DNA of 64,000 bases from Bolinopsis microptera. Lineage: Eukaryota > Ctenophora > Tentaculata > Lobata > Bolinopsidae. Location: the NCBI RefSeq assembly GCF_026151205.1, contig NC_087076.1, positions 10,640,902-10,704,901 on the forward strand, given 5' to 3'. Of this stretch, positions 1 through 10,003 are shown one piece after another. Every line of letters begins with the position of its first letter. The first letter of the stretch is position 1. A model generated the notes under the pieces. The model was not told the DNA's origin. It did no database searches and worked only from the letters and a program-made list of their open reading frames with translations. A program made the position numbers and the translations under genes.

Positions 1-106
1 TAAAATTTCCTCTATTCCGCCTTGTCCGCCCATGTCCCCCTAGCCGTCTATGTCCGCCATTCCCGTCCTTTTTGGGTTCTATGAACAAGCACATGACGGA
101 CGGTCA

Positions 107-132
107 CCCCCCCCCCCCCCCCCCCCCCCCCA
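107..132. repeat. 26-base poly-C tract
   Basis: An uninterrupted run of 26 C is followed by seven A. The minus strand is a G tract able to form G-quadruplex structure. Its length is likely to be unreliable in any assembly. Bases 1-387 hold no gene that I can see; the first 60 bases carry a short degenerate repeat of TGTCCGCC. Confidence 0.9.
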
Positions 133-387
133 AAAAAATGGTTAATACCTTTACGAGGAAGTTTACACGATTGAAAATTCAAAAACTCCAAAATTAAAAA
201 ACCTGACCCCAAATGCCGGGGGGAGCACACAAATCCACCGCTTTTGAGACACCCTCAAAAAATACTGAAAATCTTCATTCACTTGTACAGTTTAAATGCA
301 ACGTGCTCTCCATCCTTTCTCTTTGGGTGTCGTAAAATATATCGGCTTGTTGAGCGTATTTGTGGGTCAAGTTTTTTGTTTGATAGA

Positions 388-800
388 TCGTCCAGATAGT
401 CACTGCGGTGATAACTGAAGACAAAGAAAGCTGTAGCTCCAACAGGGTTGTTGACGTATTTAATTATTTGATGGATTTCGTTCCAGATAGGTCACTGCGT
501 GTGATAATCTGAAGACAGCTATAACCCAAACGGGGTTTTGACTGTATTTTAAAATTATATAAATGGATTCGTCCAGATATTCACTGCGGGTGAAAATCTG
601 AAGACAGCTATAACTCTAACGGTTGTTGACTGTATTGTAATTATTTTACTGGATCCGTCCCCAATAGGTCACTGCGGTGATAATCTGAAGACAGCTATAA
701 CTCAAACGGGGTTGTTGACTGTATTTTTAATTATTTAATGGATTCGCCAGATAGGTCACTGCGGTGATAATCTGACGACAGCTGTAGCCCAGACGGGGTC
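388..800. repeat. Tandem repeat, about 5 copies of an 87-92 bp unit
   Basis: The anchor TCACTGCG recurs at 400, 492, 581, 669 and 756 (spacings 92, 89, 88, 87). Each unit also carries a GATAATCTGAAGACAGC-like block and a GGGTTGTTGACTGTAT-like block. Copies diverge by small indels. It is non-coding. The stretch 800-1850 that follows holds no gene that I can see. Confidence 0.9.
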
Positions 801-1849
801 CTTCGAGCGTATTTTTGTGTAATTTTACATGCAATCTTGAGAGAAATTGGGCTAGCATTGCAGGAAAAAGGAAAACCGGGGAATGTATTACTGTCACACT
901 TTTCTCTCTCTTTCGTGACAGAATAACTTCTAACCGTGTTACCTTTTCTCGCCAATGACAAAGCAAAAAGGATAACCGATTGGACTGGGGAGGAAGTGTA
1001 TACATTGGCAGCACACTACCGTCCAATCGTAAGCATTTATAATGTTAGTTATTAGGTATTTAATTTTGGATTTGGTTTAATTTGTGGTAAAGTTATTCTA
1101 TTCTTAATAAAGAATTTGTTTTACAGGATTTTGTACATACGACAAATACGCGGTATATTTATTGGTCAACTAAAGGTCTTTCTAACATAAACCTCCCCTA
1201 AAATGTCCACCCCACCCCTAAAACGCCACTCTTGAATGATTGGATCCCATCTTCTTAAAAAGTAATCTCACCTAATCATTGTAACTCCTAAACATAAAAA
1301 AATATCATTCAGACCCTGCCACATCCTGAAATTGAATCTAAAATGAGCCCCAAGGGCAATTTTTTTCACTTTGTACGAATTTTTTACTTTGAAAAAAAAG
1401 CGCACAATTTAATAACTCTTGAAGTAATTATTAATTAACTCGGTTTTGGTCTAGGATAGTGATATTTACATATTTTAGAATTTTACATATGATGCTGGAT
1501 GATAATGGAAAGTTATACATTACTCAATATTACTACCCTCCCCAAAATGACACCTGCCGCCCCCTAAATGGAATTTTATCAATTCTGGCTTGAAGACAAG
1601 CAAGCACCATAAAATGAAGGACCAGGCCTATTAAAACATCATATTAGCATCTAATGGTTATATGGTAAGCTTTGGCAGCTCAAGGCTCGTTTTATTTTAT
1701 TAATCGCAATAAACATCCCTAAAAAGTCTAATTATCCCCCCTAAATTTCATTTACCTGATCAAAATTACTCAGCCAGGCTTTTTCCTAAGATGCAATGCC
1801 ATACCTCACATTTCGTTAATATTGATGTAAAAAAGTAACAAGTGCCGGG

Positions 1850-1975
1850 CCCCCGGGACCGGGATGAAAAATGTGACTTGACAGTTGACCGGGACCGGGA
1901 CCGGGACCGGGATAGCTCAAAATTGCCAATCCCGGTACCGGGATTCCCGGTACCGGGAATCCCGGTCACCTCCTG
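1850..1975. repeat. CCGGGA/TCCCGG simple and palindromic repeat
   Basis: Alternating CCGGGA, GGTACC and TCCCGG words produce overlapping palindromes (for example CCCGGTACCGGG near 1931-1960). An open frame on the minus strand here is only a translation of the repeat. It is non-coding and GC-rich inside AT-rich sequence. Confidence 0.75.
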
Positions 1976-2300
1976 TAATAAAGGATTTTAGAGCCTGTAA
2001 TAAAGGATCTTAGAGTCTCTACGTAATAACATTTTCCAGGCTGATATAACGATAGACGGCACCAGAAAACCAACGATAACAAACCCCCTCCCCCGCGGTC
2101 TCCTTGATAATGATGTAACTGTAGAGCTTTGCATTATTGGTAAGTGCCAACTGGTCTTCCTCTCAGTGAGTTCAGCTTCTAACAGTGCGACTCTGCTTTC
2201 AGTTTCACCAATCTTCTTAAATCCAAGCTAAGGTTAAAATTATCTGCCTTCAGACCTTAATTAATCGGACAGCTACAATTGTTGAAATATCCGACTTCAG

Positions 2301-2486
2301 AATGCGCGAGGTTACAATTGGAAGACGGTCTTACGGACGATGCTGTGATTCCGGTCCAGGAAGGAGACGTAATCACCTTCAAATGTAGCAAACTTAAACA
2401 CCTTAATGTTGGGGCACGGACAGCTACCTGTGTTAGTGACACTGACTATGTGTTCTCTGGAGAAAGTCCAAGATGTGTCAGACCGA
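2301..2486 (+). CDS. Single sushi/CCP-domain exon of an otherwise unseen gene
   Basis: A 62-codon exon starts after the acceptor ...GACTTCAG (2291-2300) and ends at the donor GTAAGA (2487). Both boundaries are phase 1, as is usual for shuffled extracellular modules. The translation has the four spaced cysteines of a complement control protein fold: C near the start (SECARLQ), C in TFKCSK, C in TATCVS and C in SPRCVR, with the glycine and hydrophobic positions expected between them. Sushi modules mediate protein binding in secreted or membrane proteins. No flanking exon of the same gene can be seen within several kb, so it may be an exon of a gene with long introns or an isolated relic. A second sushi exon on the same strand lies at 21298-21493, but nothing ties the two together. 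Confidence 0.65.
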
Positions 2487-2734
2487 GTAAGATACTGTTT
2501 ATAATATATTTAGATTTTGTAAATTATTGTAGTCTTGAGTTTGAGTCAATGATAAGCAGTATACCACGAGGCTGGTTATTGTTTAGCATTGATTTCAAAG
2601 TTAACAATATTATTCCTCCAAAATAGTTTATCGAATTTATCAAATAAATCCCTTATTTTTGAAGTTCAATCGATACTCTGTGGACCATGAGTGGACCGTG
2701 GGTGAAAACTGAACATTAACAAACTGCAGAATTA

Positions 2735-3591
2735 TTAGCAAACGCTATTATTGTTTACTAGTGTAACCCGGCCTTCGGCCGGGATTTTACTGCCGCAGTT
2801 AAATAGGGTAGGAGCATTTACCCGTTGAGTCAAAACCCGCATTAGGTGAGCAATTCTAGTCGGAGTGCCTTCACGTATCCAATGGTATCTTAAACAATAG
2901 TAATAGTATCTTAAACAATAATCAATAGAAATTAACCCTAAACACCACACCCGCCTATCATTTTTGTGGACACGCATAACATTGTCGTATGAAAGTATGA
3001 ACTCTCTCTCTGCAGTCCAAACAGTGCCCCCTCCCCTAATAAGATTATAATATAGACAGCGAATCTTACCCGGGTAACTCAATTACACTAATTATGCAGC
3101 TACATATGCGAGCCCCGTAACTCTTACCGTTCTGCCCAAGCCATTTTATGTAACATTTGTGGTACAAAACCATCAATTAAACCACTTACCAACGACCGAT
3201 TTGATGAAAGCAAGCTTCTAAATTCGGGATAGCCTGTGGCAGGCAACGCCCGATTCTAATGCTTCTACAGACCTACACAAGTGTAAGTAAGTAGGTAAAT
3301 ATTTCATGCTAGGCATGTGGCACCCATTACGGTAACCATCCATTGAGTTTTTGCTTTTTCGCTGTACTATATTGCACAGCTCCCCATTTAACCCTCACAC
3401 ACGATTTCTCGAGCATTCGGCTGGGTGGACCGGGAGGGTGCATAAATCCTATGGGATCCTTAGCAGAACGTCGACGACGCTCACCCCAAAAAACCTTTAT
3501 CATTTAACTTCGTCAGAGTTTTGTCGGCACTTTACCGAAAAAATCAGTCCCGCAACTCTTACCGTTTTCTTGATTAAGCCGCTCGGAAATT

Positions 3592-3623
<32 letters not shown>

Positions 3624-3680
3624 AAAACACACATTCTGGGATTATTAGTTAGATACTTGCTCTTGTTGAATAATTGAAGA
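2735..3680. repeat. Probable decayed interspersed repeat with a GC hairpin and CAGA microsatellite tail
   Basis: The stretch opens with a perfect hairpin (CCCGGCC, loop TTC, GGCCGGG, about 2767-2783) and ends with a CAGA microsatellite at 3597-3624, a layout common for non-autonomous retroelements with a short repeat tail. Open frames across it do not match any family. No target-site duplication was found. Bases 3680-4270 hold nothing else that I can support. Confidence 0.35.
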
Positions 3681-4276
3681 TGAAAGGAGACTAGAGGAAT
3701 TGAGGGGCAGGAGTCTCACACAATAATAATAATATAAAAACACTGACATTCCTGAAATACCAACAGTTGTCACCTTTTGAGAAGAACAATCCCCTTATGA
3801 GTGCCAGTTAGCTCATCTTGATAATGTTTCCGATGTTGTAAATTGAATATCATGGGACGAATGCAACCTTACTCCCGCTAGGTTTAACTTACACACAGTA
3901 TTTATTTACCACCGTTTTCCTCTGATATCAAAATTCGGTTAACAAAATGTTTGCCGCAAATGTTTCAAATAATCACCCGAAATTCGCCAAATTTGTGGCA
4001 CACAAAGCAATTTTAGGTACGTATGGAATTGCTACTTGTAATTATTTGTGAAGGCCATGAATTTAAGTGCATTTGCTTTCTTGATTCAGTTATTCATGGA
4101 ATGAGTAAGGAATGACATTGAAATAAACAAACAGCTGAGGAATATCAGATCAACTGATCTGATCAGACAAGCTGGTTTCACCTGACACACCAGCCAATCA
4201 CTAGCTTCCAAATTGCAGAGATTCAGGCCAGCTGATCATCAGGTCCGGTCTGACATCTGATAACTCCTTGTTGTAT

Positions 4277-4308
4277 CACGTGATCTTATCAAGAAGGGTG
4301 GTATAAAT
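4277..4308 (+). promoter_or_regulatory. Core promoter candidate: E-box, GATA-like site and TATA box
   Basis: CACGTG (4277-4282) is followed by CTTATC (a reverse GATA site) and TATAAAT (4302-4308). A start of transcription about 30 bases downstream would leave a 5' leader of about 170 bases before the ATG at 4504. The same TCACGTGA-type word also occurs upstream of the divergent gene pair further right (near 5931 and 6153). Confidence 0.45.
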
Positions 4309-4503
4309 GTGAGCAAAAACAATATCAACATTGTCTAATTATTGCTAGCTAATATTTACCACCTCCTTGATTCGAACATAATTAGATACAAGAACCTCTA
4401 GATAGTTGTACCAGCACCAACTTTCACTTACTCACTTCTTACTTCTATAACTTCACAACCAGTACTTCTGACTTTAACCTACTTCATAGTTTAACAACCC
4501 AGA

Positions 4504-5043
4504 ATGTTCCAATATTTCCCACCCATCCTGTCAGGCACCCTCTCCTCTGACCCCATCTCACCTCAAGATGACATGAAGAGTGTGTTCTCGTTCTACATCA
4601 GGGAACCCACCAACATCAACCCTTTCAACCCCACCTCCATGTCAACCCCCAGGAAATCTCACCACGTCTCCATGCCTAACCTCCCTGCCAAACCCACTTC
4701 AATGAAACTACACAACGTCTCCCTGGATACCAAGAAGAAGAGGAAGATTGCTCCTCTTCACAAGACCCCATCTCTCCGACCCTTCCTGATCCGAATACAG
4801 AGCAGTGCGGATAACCTCGAGAACACTAAAGATACTCTCAGCAGAAAAGAGTTTACCAAACCCTCTAAAGGGAGAAGATCCACAACCGGGGGTCAAGCAG
4901 AGAGAACCAGAGCTGGAAATGTTAGGGGTGGTGTGTTCTGGCTGAAGGGATGTTCTCTGGGTTTGAAGAGAAAGCTGTCCTGCAAACCTGTCACTTCTGA
5001 TGATTCTGTCATGACGAAACAGCGCGCTTATTACTTTATTTGA
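4504..5043 (+). CDS. Small single-exon gene, basic Ser/Pro-rich protein of unknown function
   Basis: A 179-codon ATG-initiated frame ends at TGA 5041-5043. A TATA box lies 200 bases upstream and there are no obvious introns. The protein starts with a hydrophobic and proline stretch (MFQYFPPILSG), then becomes rich in Ser, Thr, Pro and basic residues, with a likely nuclear-localisation cluster (KKKRKIAP, about residue 78) and another basic patch (KGRRS, about 125). There is no signal peptide, membrane segment or recognisable domain. Codons look non-repetitive, unlike the transposon frames in the window. It is possibly a lineage-specific regulatory or signalling protein; no function can be assigned. 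It would lie in the intron of the minus-strand aminoacylase gene if that gene continues leftward. Confidence 0.6.
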   Translation: MFQYFPPILSGTLSSDPISPQDDMKSVFSFYIREPTNINPFNPTSMSTPRKSHHVSMPNLPAKPTSMKLHNVSLDTKKKRKIAPLHKTPSLRPFLIRIQSSADNLENTKDTLSRKEFTKPSKGRRSTTGGQAERTRAGNVRGGVFWLKGCSLGLKRKLSCKPVTSDDSVMTKQRAYYFI

Positions 5044-5327
5044 ATTTTTGTTAGGTTGAAATTTGAATGTTAAAATGTTGACAAGTTTAGTATTGGTTAG
5101 AATGATTTTGTACATATTTAATGTAATTGAGTATATTAACACATGTTGTTACCCTAATGACTTGTTTATTTCTTACCAATAGCTAAAGTTTATTGTTCCA
5201 CTTTCGTAAGGCGGGGATTTAAGTTGATGACAAATACTATCAAACCTCTGATTTCAAAAGGGTGAGTATTCAGATCATAACATATAACAGTAAAATATAA
5301 CAGTAAGCATCTCAAATAAACGGTTAC

Positions 5328-5477
5328 CTCAAGCCCAATATCAGCCACATAGTCCAGCAGCCAGAGTCGAGATTCTTTGTACGCTGGGTCAGGGTGAACA
5401 GTTCGTATCTTGAGGAACTCGACAAACTTCTGGACCTCTGGAGGGTGTTCCATCCGAGATTTCTTGGGAGCTGACAT
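5328..5477 (-). CDS. ACY1: Aminoacylase-1 (M20 metallopeptidase family), first coding exon only
   Basis: Fifty codons run from ATG (5477) to a phase-0 donor (GAG|GTAACC, next to 5328). The segment EHPPEVQKFVEFLKIRTVHP followed by DPAYKE and ending DIGLE matches the N-terminus of aminoacylase-1, whose hallmark is EHP..F..YLRIRTV.P.P.Y and a closing LGL. The enzyme is a cytosolic zinc hydrolase that removes acyl groups from N-acyl amino acids. The metal-binding SHTD and later motifs would be on exons further left, and I found none between 1 and 5327, so the gene either runs off the window through a long intron or is truncated. It is divergent from the coiled-coil gene starting at 6195, about 700 bases away. 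Confidence 0.7.
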
Positions 5478-6194
5478 GCGGCTATCTGGTGGGTTAGAGT
5501 TAGTGGGTTGGTAGACTGATGCGAGCTTCGTTTGTAAGAAATATGTATTGTTTATATAGATTTGTAAACAATTTTCAAATTTACTTTGATAGATCTGAAA
5601 ATACATTTTTTCTTTGGAATTCTAGCAGAAGTTTGGCACGGTAAATTACTTGAAGGCGATTCTCAGATCTTTAAAAAATTAAACGATTGGATTTGGATGA
5701 TCTGATAGGCGCTTTCTTGATAACTACCAAACTGTCACAAAAGTGGTTATGTTTTCCATGGTCGAATAATGGACGGATAAAAGTTACGGGAGAATATTTC
5801 AGGCATTTCCCTAAGTAAACTTAAACCATAAAGTTTCAAATAATAGTCCATCGTAATATATAAATATGAGACAACATAATGCATATCATTACTCATTAGT
5901 AGCACAAGCTGGTCTTTATAGACTTAGTACCACGTGACCGGAATAAAATAGATTTAGATCCCATTAAACCTGGATCAATTTAACAACCATCCATGTATAA
6001 TAGGTTTAACCACACAAGTCACCATGGCAACCAGCAATAATCACTCTCAATATATATCCTGGATGACCTCTCCGTCGTTTGAAAGTAGCCGGATATTTTT
6101 CGAGCGTTTTGCTGAGTACAATCGAACAAGCTGCAGTTAATTAAATTGACGTGTCACGTGACTTTAACGAAGCTACAATCACTGGTCCACCTGA
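5478..6194. promoter_or_regulatory. Divergent intergenic region, possible bidirectional promoter
   Basis: This 717-base stretch separates the minus-strand ACY1 start from the plus-strand coiled-coil gene start. It contains two CACGTGAC words (about 5931 and 6153) of the E-box/USF type. No open frame or repeat of note is present. Its role as a shared promoter is inferred only from the head-to-head arrangement. Confidence 0.35.
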
Positions 6195-7478
6195 AATGTC
6201 TCCAGGTAAGAAAGTTATTAAGTTATTACCACGTACCACGAACTGAGTCCGGAAATAACTCTAGAACGTGCACAAGATACTTAGATTCGAGCTAGAAACC
6301 GATTGTTCGTTGTAACCGTGTAATTTGACGTTAAAGTGTTCTGACTTTACCAGCTTATTGTCCGTTTCTTAAGTCTAACATCCTCAGTCTAGAATCGGCT
6401 GCTTTTCTGTCTTACGATAGTTATTTTCGACTGTTTGGCGTTAGATCTCGAAAGATCAAATTGCGCATGTGAGGTAAACATTTGGGGAGACGATCATGCG
6501 GCTGTCCAAAGAATCTCAAATCCTGGACCTAAACACCAAACAACTGAACAGAAGATTGGAGAATGTTCTCGATCAGAAACTGCAGGTCAGCTTTTAATCA
6601 CAGTTCTGTTATTTGATGCCGTTGTGTACCAGCTAATCAAGGTTTATTGATCTATATGAGGTTCGTGTGGACGTCTTCATACCAATTACATCATCATACG
6701 ATCGTAAACTTAAAGTGCAAATTATTGTTTGCAGAGTCTTAAATCCCGGACTTCCAGGCCGGACTTTATTTGAACTTAAACAATTATCTTTTAACCTAGT
6801 GCGTTTGGTATCCAGAGGTCACCAATATAATGCAGTACAATTATCTGGTTCCAAGACACCAGACGCCGCCAGTAATTGGTTTTAATTATAATGCCTAGAA
6901 TGACTGGAATGACTAATGACCCCGCCTAGTAATTGGTCTAAATACTGTTACCCAGGTGTTGGACACGCTGAAGGAAGAGCAGAGAAGAGGCCGTGAGAGA
7001 ACTATGACACAGCTTGTGTTGCGGACTGCCAGATATCATCACAGATTAGAGGTAAGAAACCCATTACGGTACTGTACCATAAATCTCAAAACGTTTGAAT
7101 TTGATAATGTGCCGTTTTTTCCCCGAGTACATCATTTGATAACCATTCAAATTAAATAAGTTGTATTAGTAATGAACCAATCGAGGTAGTGTGGAAAAGC
7201 CAATGTAATGTTCACTATATACTGAAATGGCATCGATCAAATTAAGTCACTGAATCCGTTATCATCAAAAATACCCCCAACAGGAGCTACAAGAACAAGA
7301 TTTACATGGCCGGTCAGTAAAACCCGGGCTGGGCGTGCTAAAGGAAGATAAGAGCGTAGAGACGACCAAACTGCCGCCCATCCAGCAGCACAGCAGCCTC
7401 AAAACCAAGATGATCACCCTCGTTCACACCAAACAGAACCCCCTCTTTCAGCGACATCTCAGATTACCACCTTTGTAA
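6195..7478 (+). CDS. Small coiled-coil protein gene of unknown function, four exons
   Basis: Proposed CDS: 6195-6204 (ATGTCTCCAG, strong donor GTAAGA), 6512-6585, 6956-7051 and 7284-7478, in frame throughout, giving 124 residues. The last two acceptors are clean and phases agree. The second exon encodes an amphipathic helix (SQILDLNTKQLNRRLENVLD), the third a charged helix (KEEQRRGRERTMTQ), and the last a proline-bearing tail (TTKLPPIQQ, ending RLPPL). The acceptor used for exon 2 is weak, so translation might instead start at ATG 6496 within the longer exon. I do not recognise the family. It diverges from ACY1. Confidence 0.5.
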
Positions 7479-8204
7479 TGAGTGTGGACTTGTTCTTATT
7501 ACGAGTTATAGGAGGCACGTACAATGTACATGACATTGAAAAAACTGAGTAAAACTGAGTTAAAACTGATTGTTAAAAGAAGAACGGTCGGGTTGTATTC
7601 TCACTTAAACAGTGCAGTAACAGCTGTGATGTGTTCACTTCCTTGATTAACACTGTCTGTGCTGATGAGTAGACGGGTTAAATTAAGTACCAACTCTGAG
7701 TACTGATGTATATGGTGTACTTGTAGTGTGTACAACTACATGTATTACATGGCGTGACAATAAGATGATAAATAATAATACATTATTTCATATATCTTCA
7801 TGGAGACACCTTGCACTCTATGGAGAATAATGTATATTATAGTATGCCGAGGATCAGATTCTGTATATGCATGAGTTATCTCAAATTCTATCGTATTGAA
7901 TCAAGAACTGTACGGAACTTTTCAAGAAAGCACAAGATGGGTACACGATTACATTTACCTGAATACTGTTTCTTAATAAATCGAACCGTACGAGGTGTTA
8001 ATATCTGTTGGCATGTCTTTTTATAACTTATAACGCTTACTTAACACAATATTAATATTAATATTAAGGGGACCATTAGTAGTTTAAATATTTAATATGC
8101 CCCTAAAACAGTATACAAAACGAAGCAAAAGGAAGTCAAAGCAAGCTCTCATTCCACAAGGCACTGTTTAATGTTGTTCAGAGGTGATTCTTCCGTGGTG
8201 ACAA

Positions 8205-8270
8205 TTCACACTTCACATGTGACAGTTGACACTTCACATGTTACAGTTGACACTTCACATGTGACAGTTC
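8205..8270. repeat. 21-bp minisatellite, three copies
   Basis: CTTCACATGT-type words start at 8211, 8232 and 8253, each followed by GACAGTTGACA or a close variant. Each unit contains the palindrome ACATGT. Bases 7479-8200 hold no gene that I can support. Confidence 0.8.
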
Positions 8271-8721
8271 ACATTGCATAATATGATGATTGGGCCTCAT
8301 CAGGGGGAACATTCACGAAATTTCAGAACCATTCAGTATAATCAATAATATTAATTGTAATTCTCCTACTTTAAGTTTACAAGCGTACTCTAGATCTATA
8401 AAACGGGGCACCGCTTAGTCTACAATTTTGCTAACTAACAATAGAATACGAGGTTGGTTATGCATCAGATTGTAAAGTAGTTATCATGTTATCCATTGTC
8501 TCAATCAGCTCCCAATAAGATTACATAATGACAATGTGAATGTGACTTTTTGAGTTAGAACATCATGTCCTTTAAGTCTAATATTATCGGTACTTCTGGC
8601 TCACGGAACGTTATCAAATTTCATATGCGACTCAAAGTTGTTCGATAAAAAACTAAATTGAAAGATATCCTGAATTGCAAATTCTATCTTTATGAATATC
8701 TTTCTCATCCAGTCGAAGTTC

Positions 8722-8852
8722 TTTTGTCGAACTTTAGTACGTGTCGAACTAGAGTCCAGGTAGCGCACTCTAGTTCGACAAAGTCGACCTTTAAATTTTG
8801 TCGAACTATAGTACGTGTCGAACTAGAGTGCGTGTCGAACTAAAGTACGTGT
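8722..8852. repeat. Clustered direct and inverted GTCGAACTA repeats
   Basis: GTCGAACTAGAGTGC-like and GTCGAACTAAAGTACG-like words repeat five times on the plus strand, and the complement (GCACTCTAGTTCGAC) occurs near 8765-8779, so the stretch can form alternative hairpins. No coding sense. The remaining bases up to 10003 hold only the small element at 9244-9314. Confidence 0.65.
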
Positions 8853-9243
8853 ACCCAGGGGGAAATGTAGTGAGATAGGGTATTACAATAGAAATGTGTG
8901 TAGTATATAGTATATTGAGCTATCAAATAAAGGGGAAGTACTGCGCAAAATAATGGCCTGACGCAAAGTATTGAACACTCTTAGAGAGTAATTATCACTT
9001 AGAAGATAACGATTTTGTAGTGTTAAAATACATTGTGTGAATAGTTTGTAGGTTACAGCAGAATAAGACAAACAGATTGGAACTGCTGACAATTTGGAAT
9101 CTATTACATAGACCATAATTCAATTCCCGCTCTCGGCACATCTCACCCTTGCTTTTCACGAAAATGTACTTCCTTACTGCCTTAATCCAGTTAGCTGCAT
9201 GATTGGACCTCTGACCCAACACAGAGAATTATATAGACCATAA

Positions 9244-9314
9244 TTGTCACTTAGTCACACGTTGGCTTTCGCCACGATTAGTGAAACGACAATGGGGGTC
9301 ACGACGTGATACAA
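9244..9314 (-). mobile_element. E5-type mini-element, 71 bp
   Basis: The element begins TTGTCACTTAG and ends CGTGATACAA, the reversed end of the E5 copy at 50619. It is flanked by a perfect 8-bp duplication GACCATAA (9236-9243 and 9315-9322). A further AGACCATAAT occurs near 9110, which may reflect another adjacent insertion. It lacks coding capacity. Confidence 0.65.
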
Positions 9315-10003
9315 GACCATAATAAGACATGACAAACTCCTCACAAATTCAAAAGGCTTCAAGAACTGGAAATTTCAAGTTTAAAATGTTTACATTGTGT
9401 CAGAAAACACGGCCTTGAAAAGGGTGATTTGGCGGGAAAAGAAAGTAAAAAGGTGGTTAATTACCACCTGTGATTCACAATAATGCGCCGGTTTCTGAGT
9501 AAACTCAGAAAATTATGTTAATAATCTCGCATATAAAAGAGTGTAAATTTGATCATGATATAAATTGAATAATTTATTATATTTTACATTATAAATACAC
9601 TTGAAAAACATTTGTTTTGTCACATTTAGCGTTAAAACATTCAGTAATGAAAAGATGTGGAAATATAATAAGGCAATCGTAATGAAAGTCATTATTACCA
9701 TAACATGTCATATTGATATCGTAACGGAACCCTTAATAATAATAAATTACAGCCCGCTGTAATACAATCATTAAAGCTCTAATGTGATTACTTCTGACTC
9801 TGATAAATAAAAATATCATGCTTTATATTATTGTATCATACTCACTGTACTTAAATTCACGTCTTAACAGCGAGTGTAAGTACATGATACTGTATGATAA
9901 TCTGAAAATAAGAAAGCACTATTAAAGTAAAACAAGTTGGTATCCTTAAGATTTGTAGTGAAGAGATTGTTGAAGTAGATTAGGAAGATATCATTAAGAG
10001 ATA

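Noticed and set aside
388-800. CRISPR-like array
   Set aside because: Units are contiguous diverged tandem repeats of about 90 bp without unique spacers, in a eukaryotic genome.
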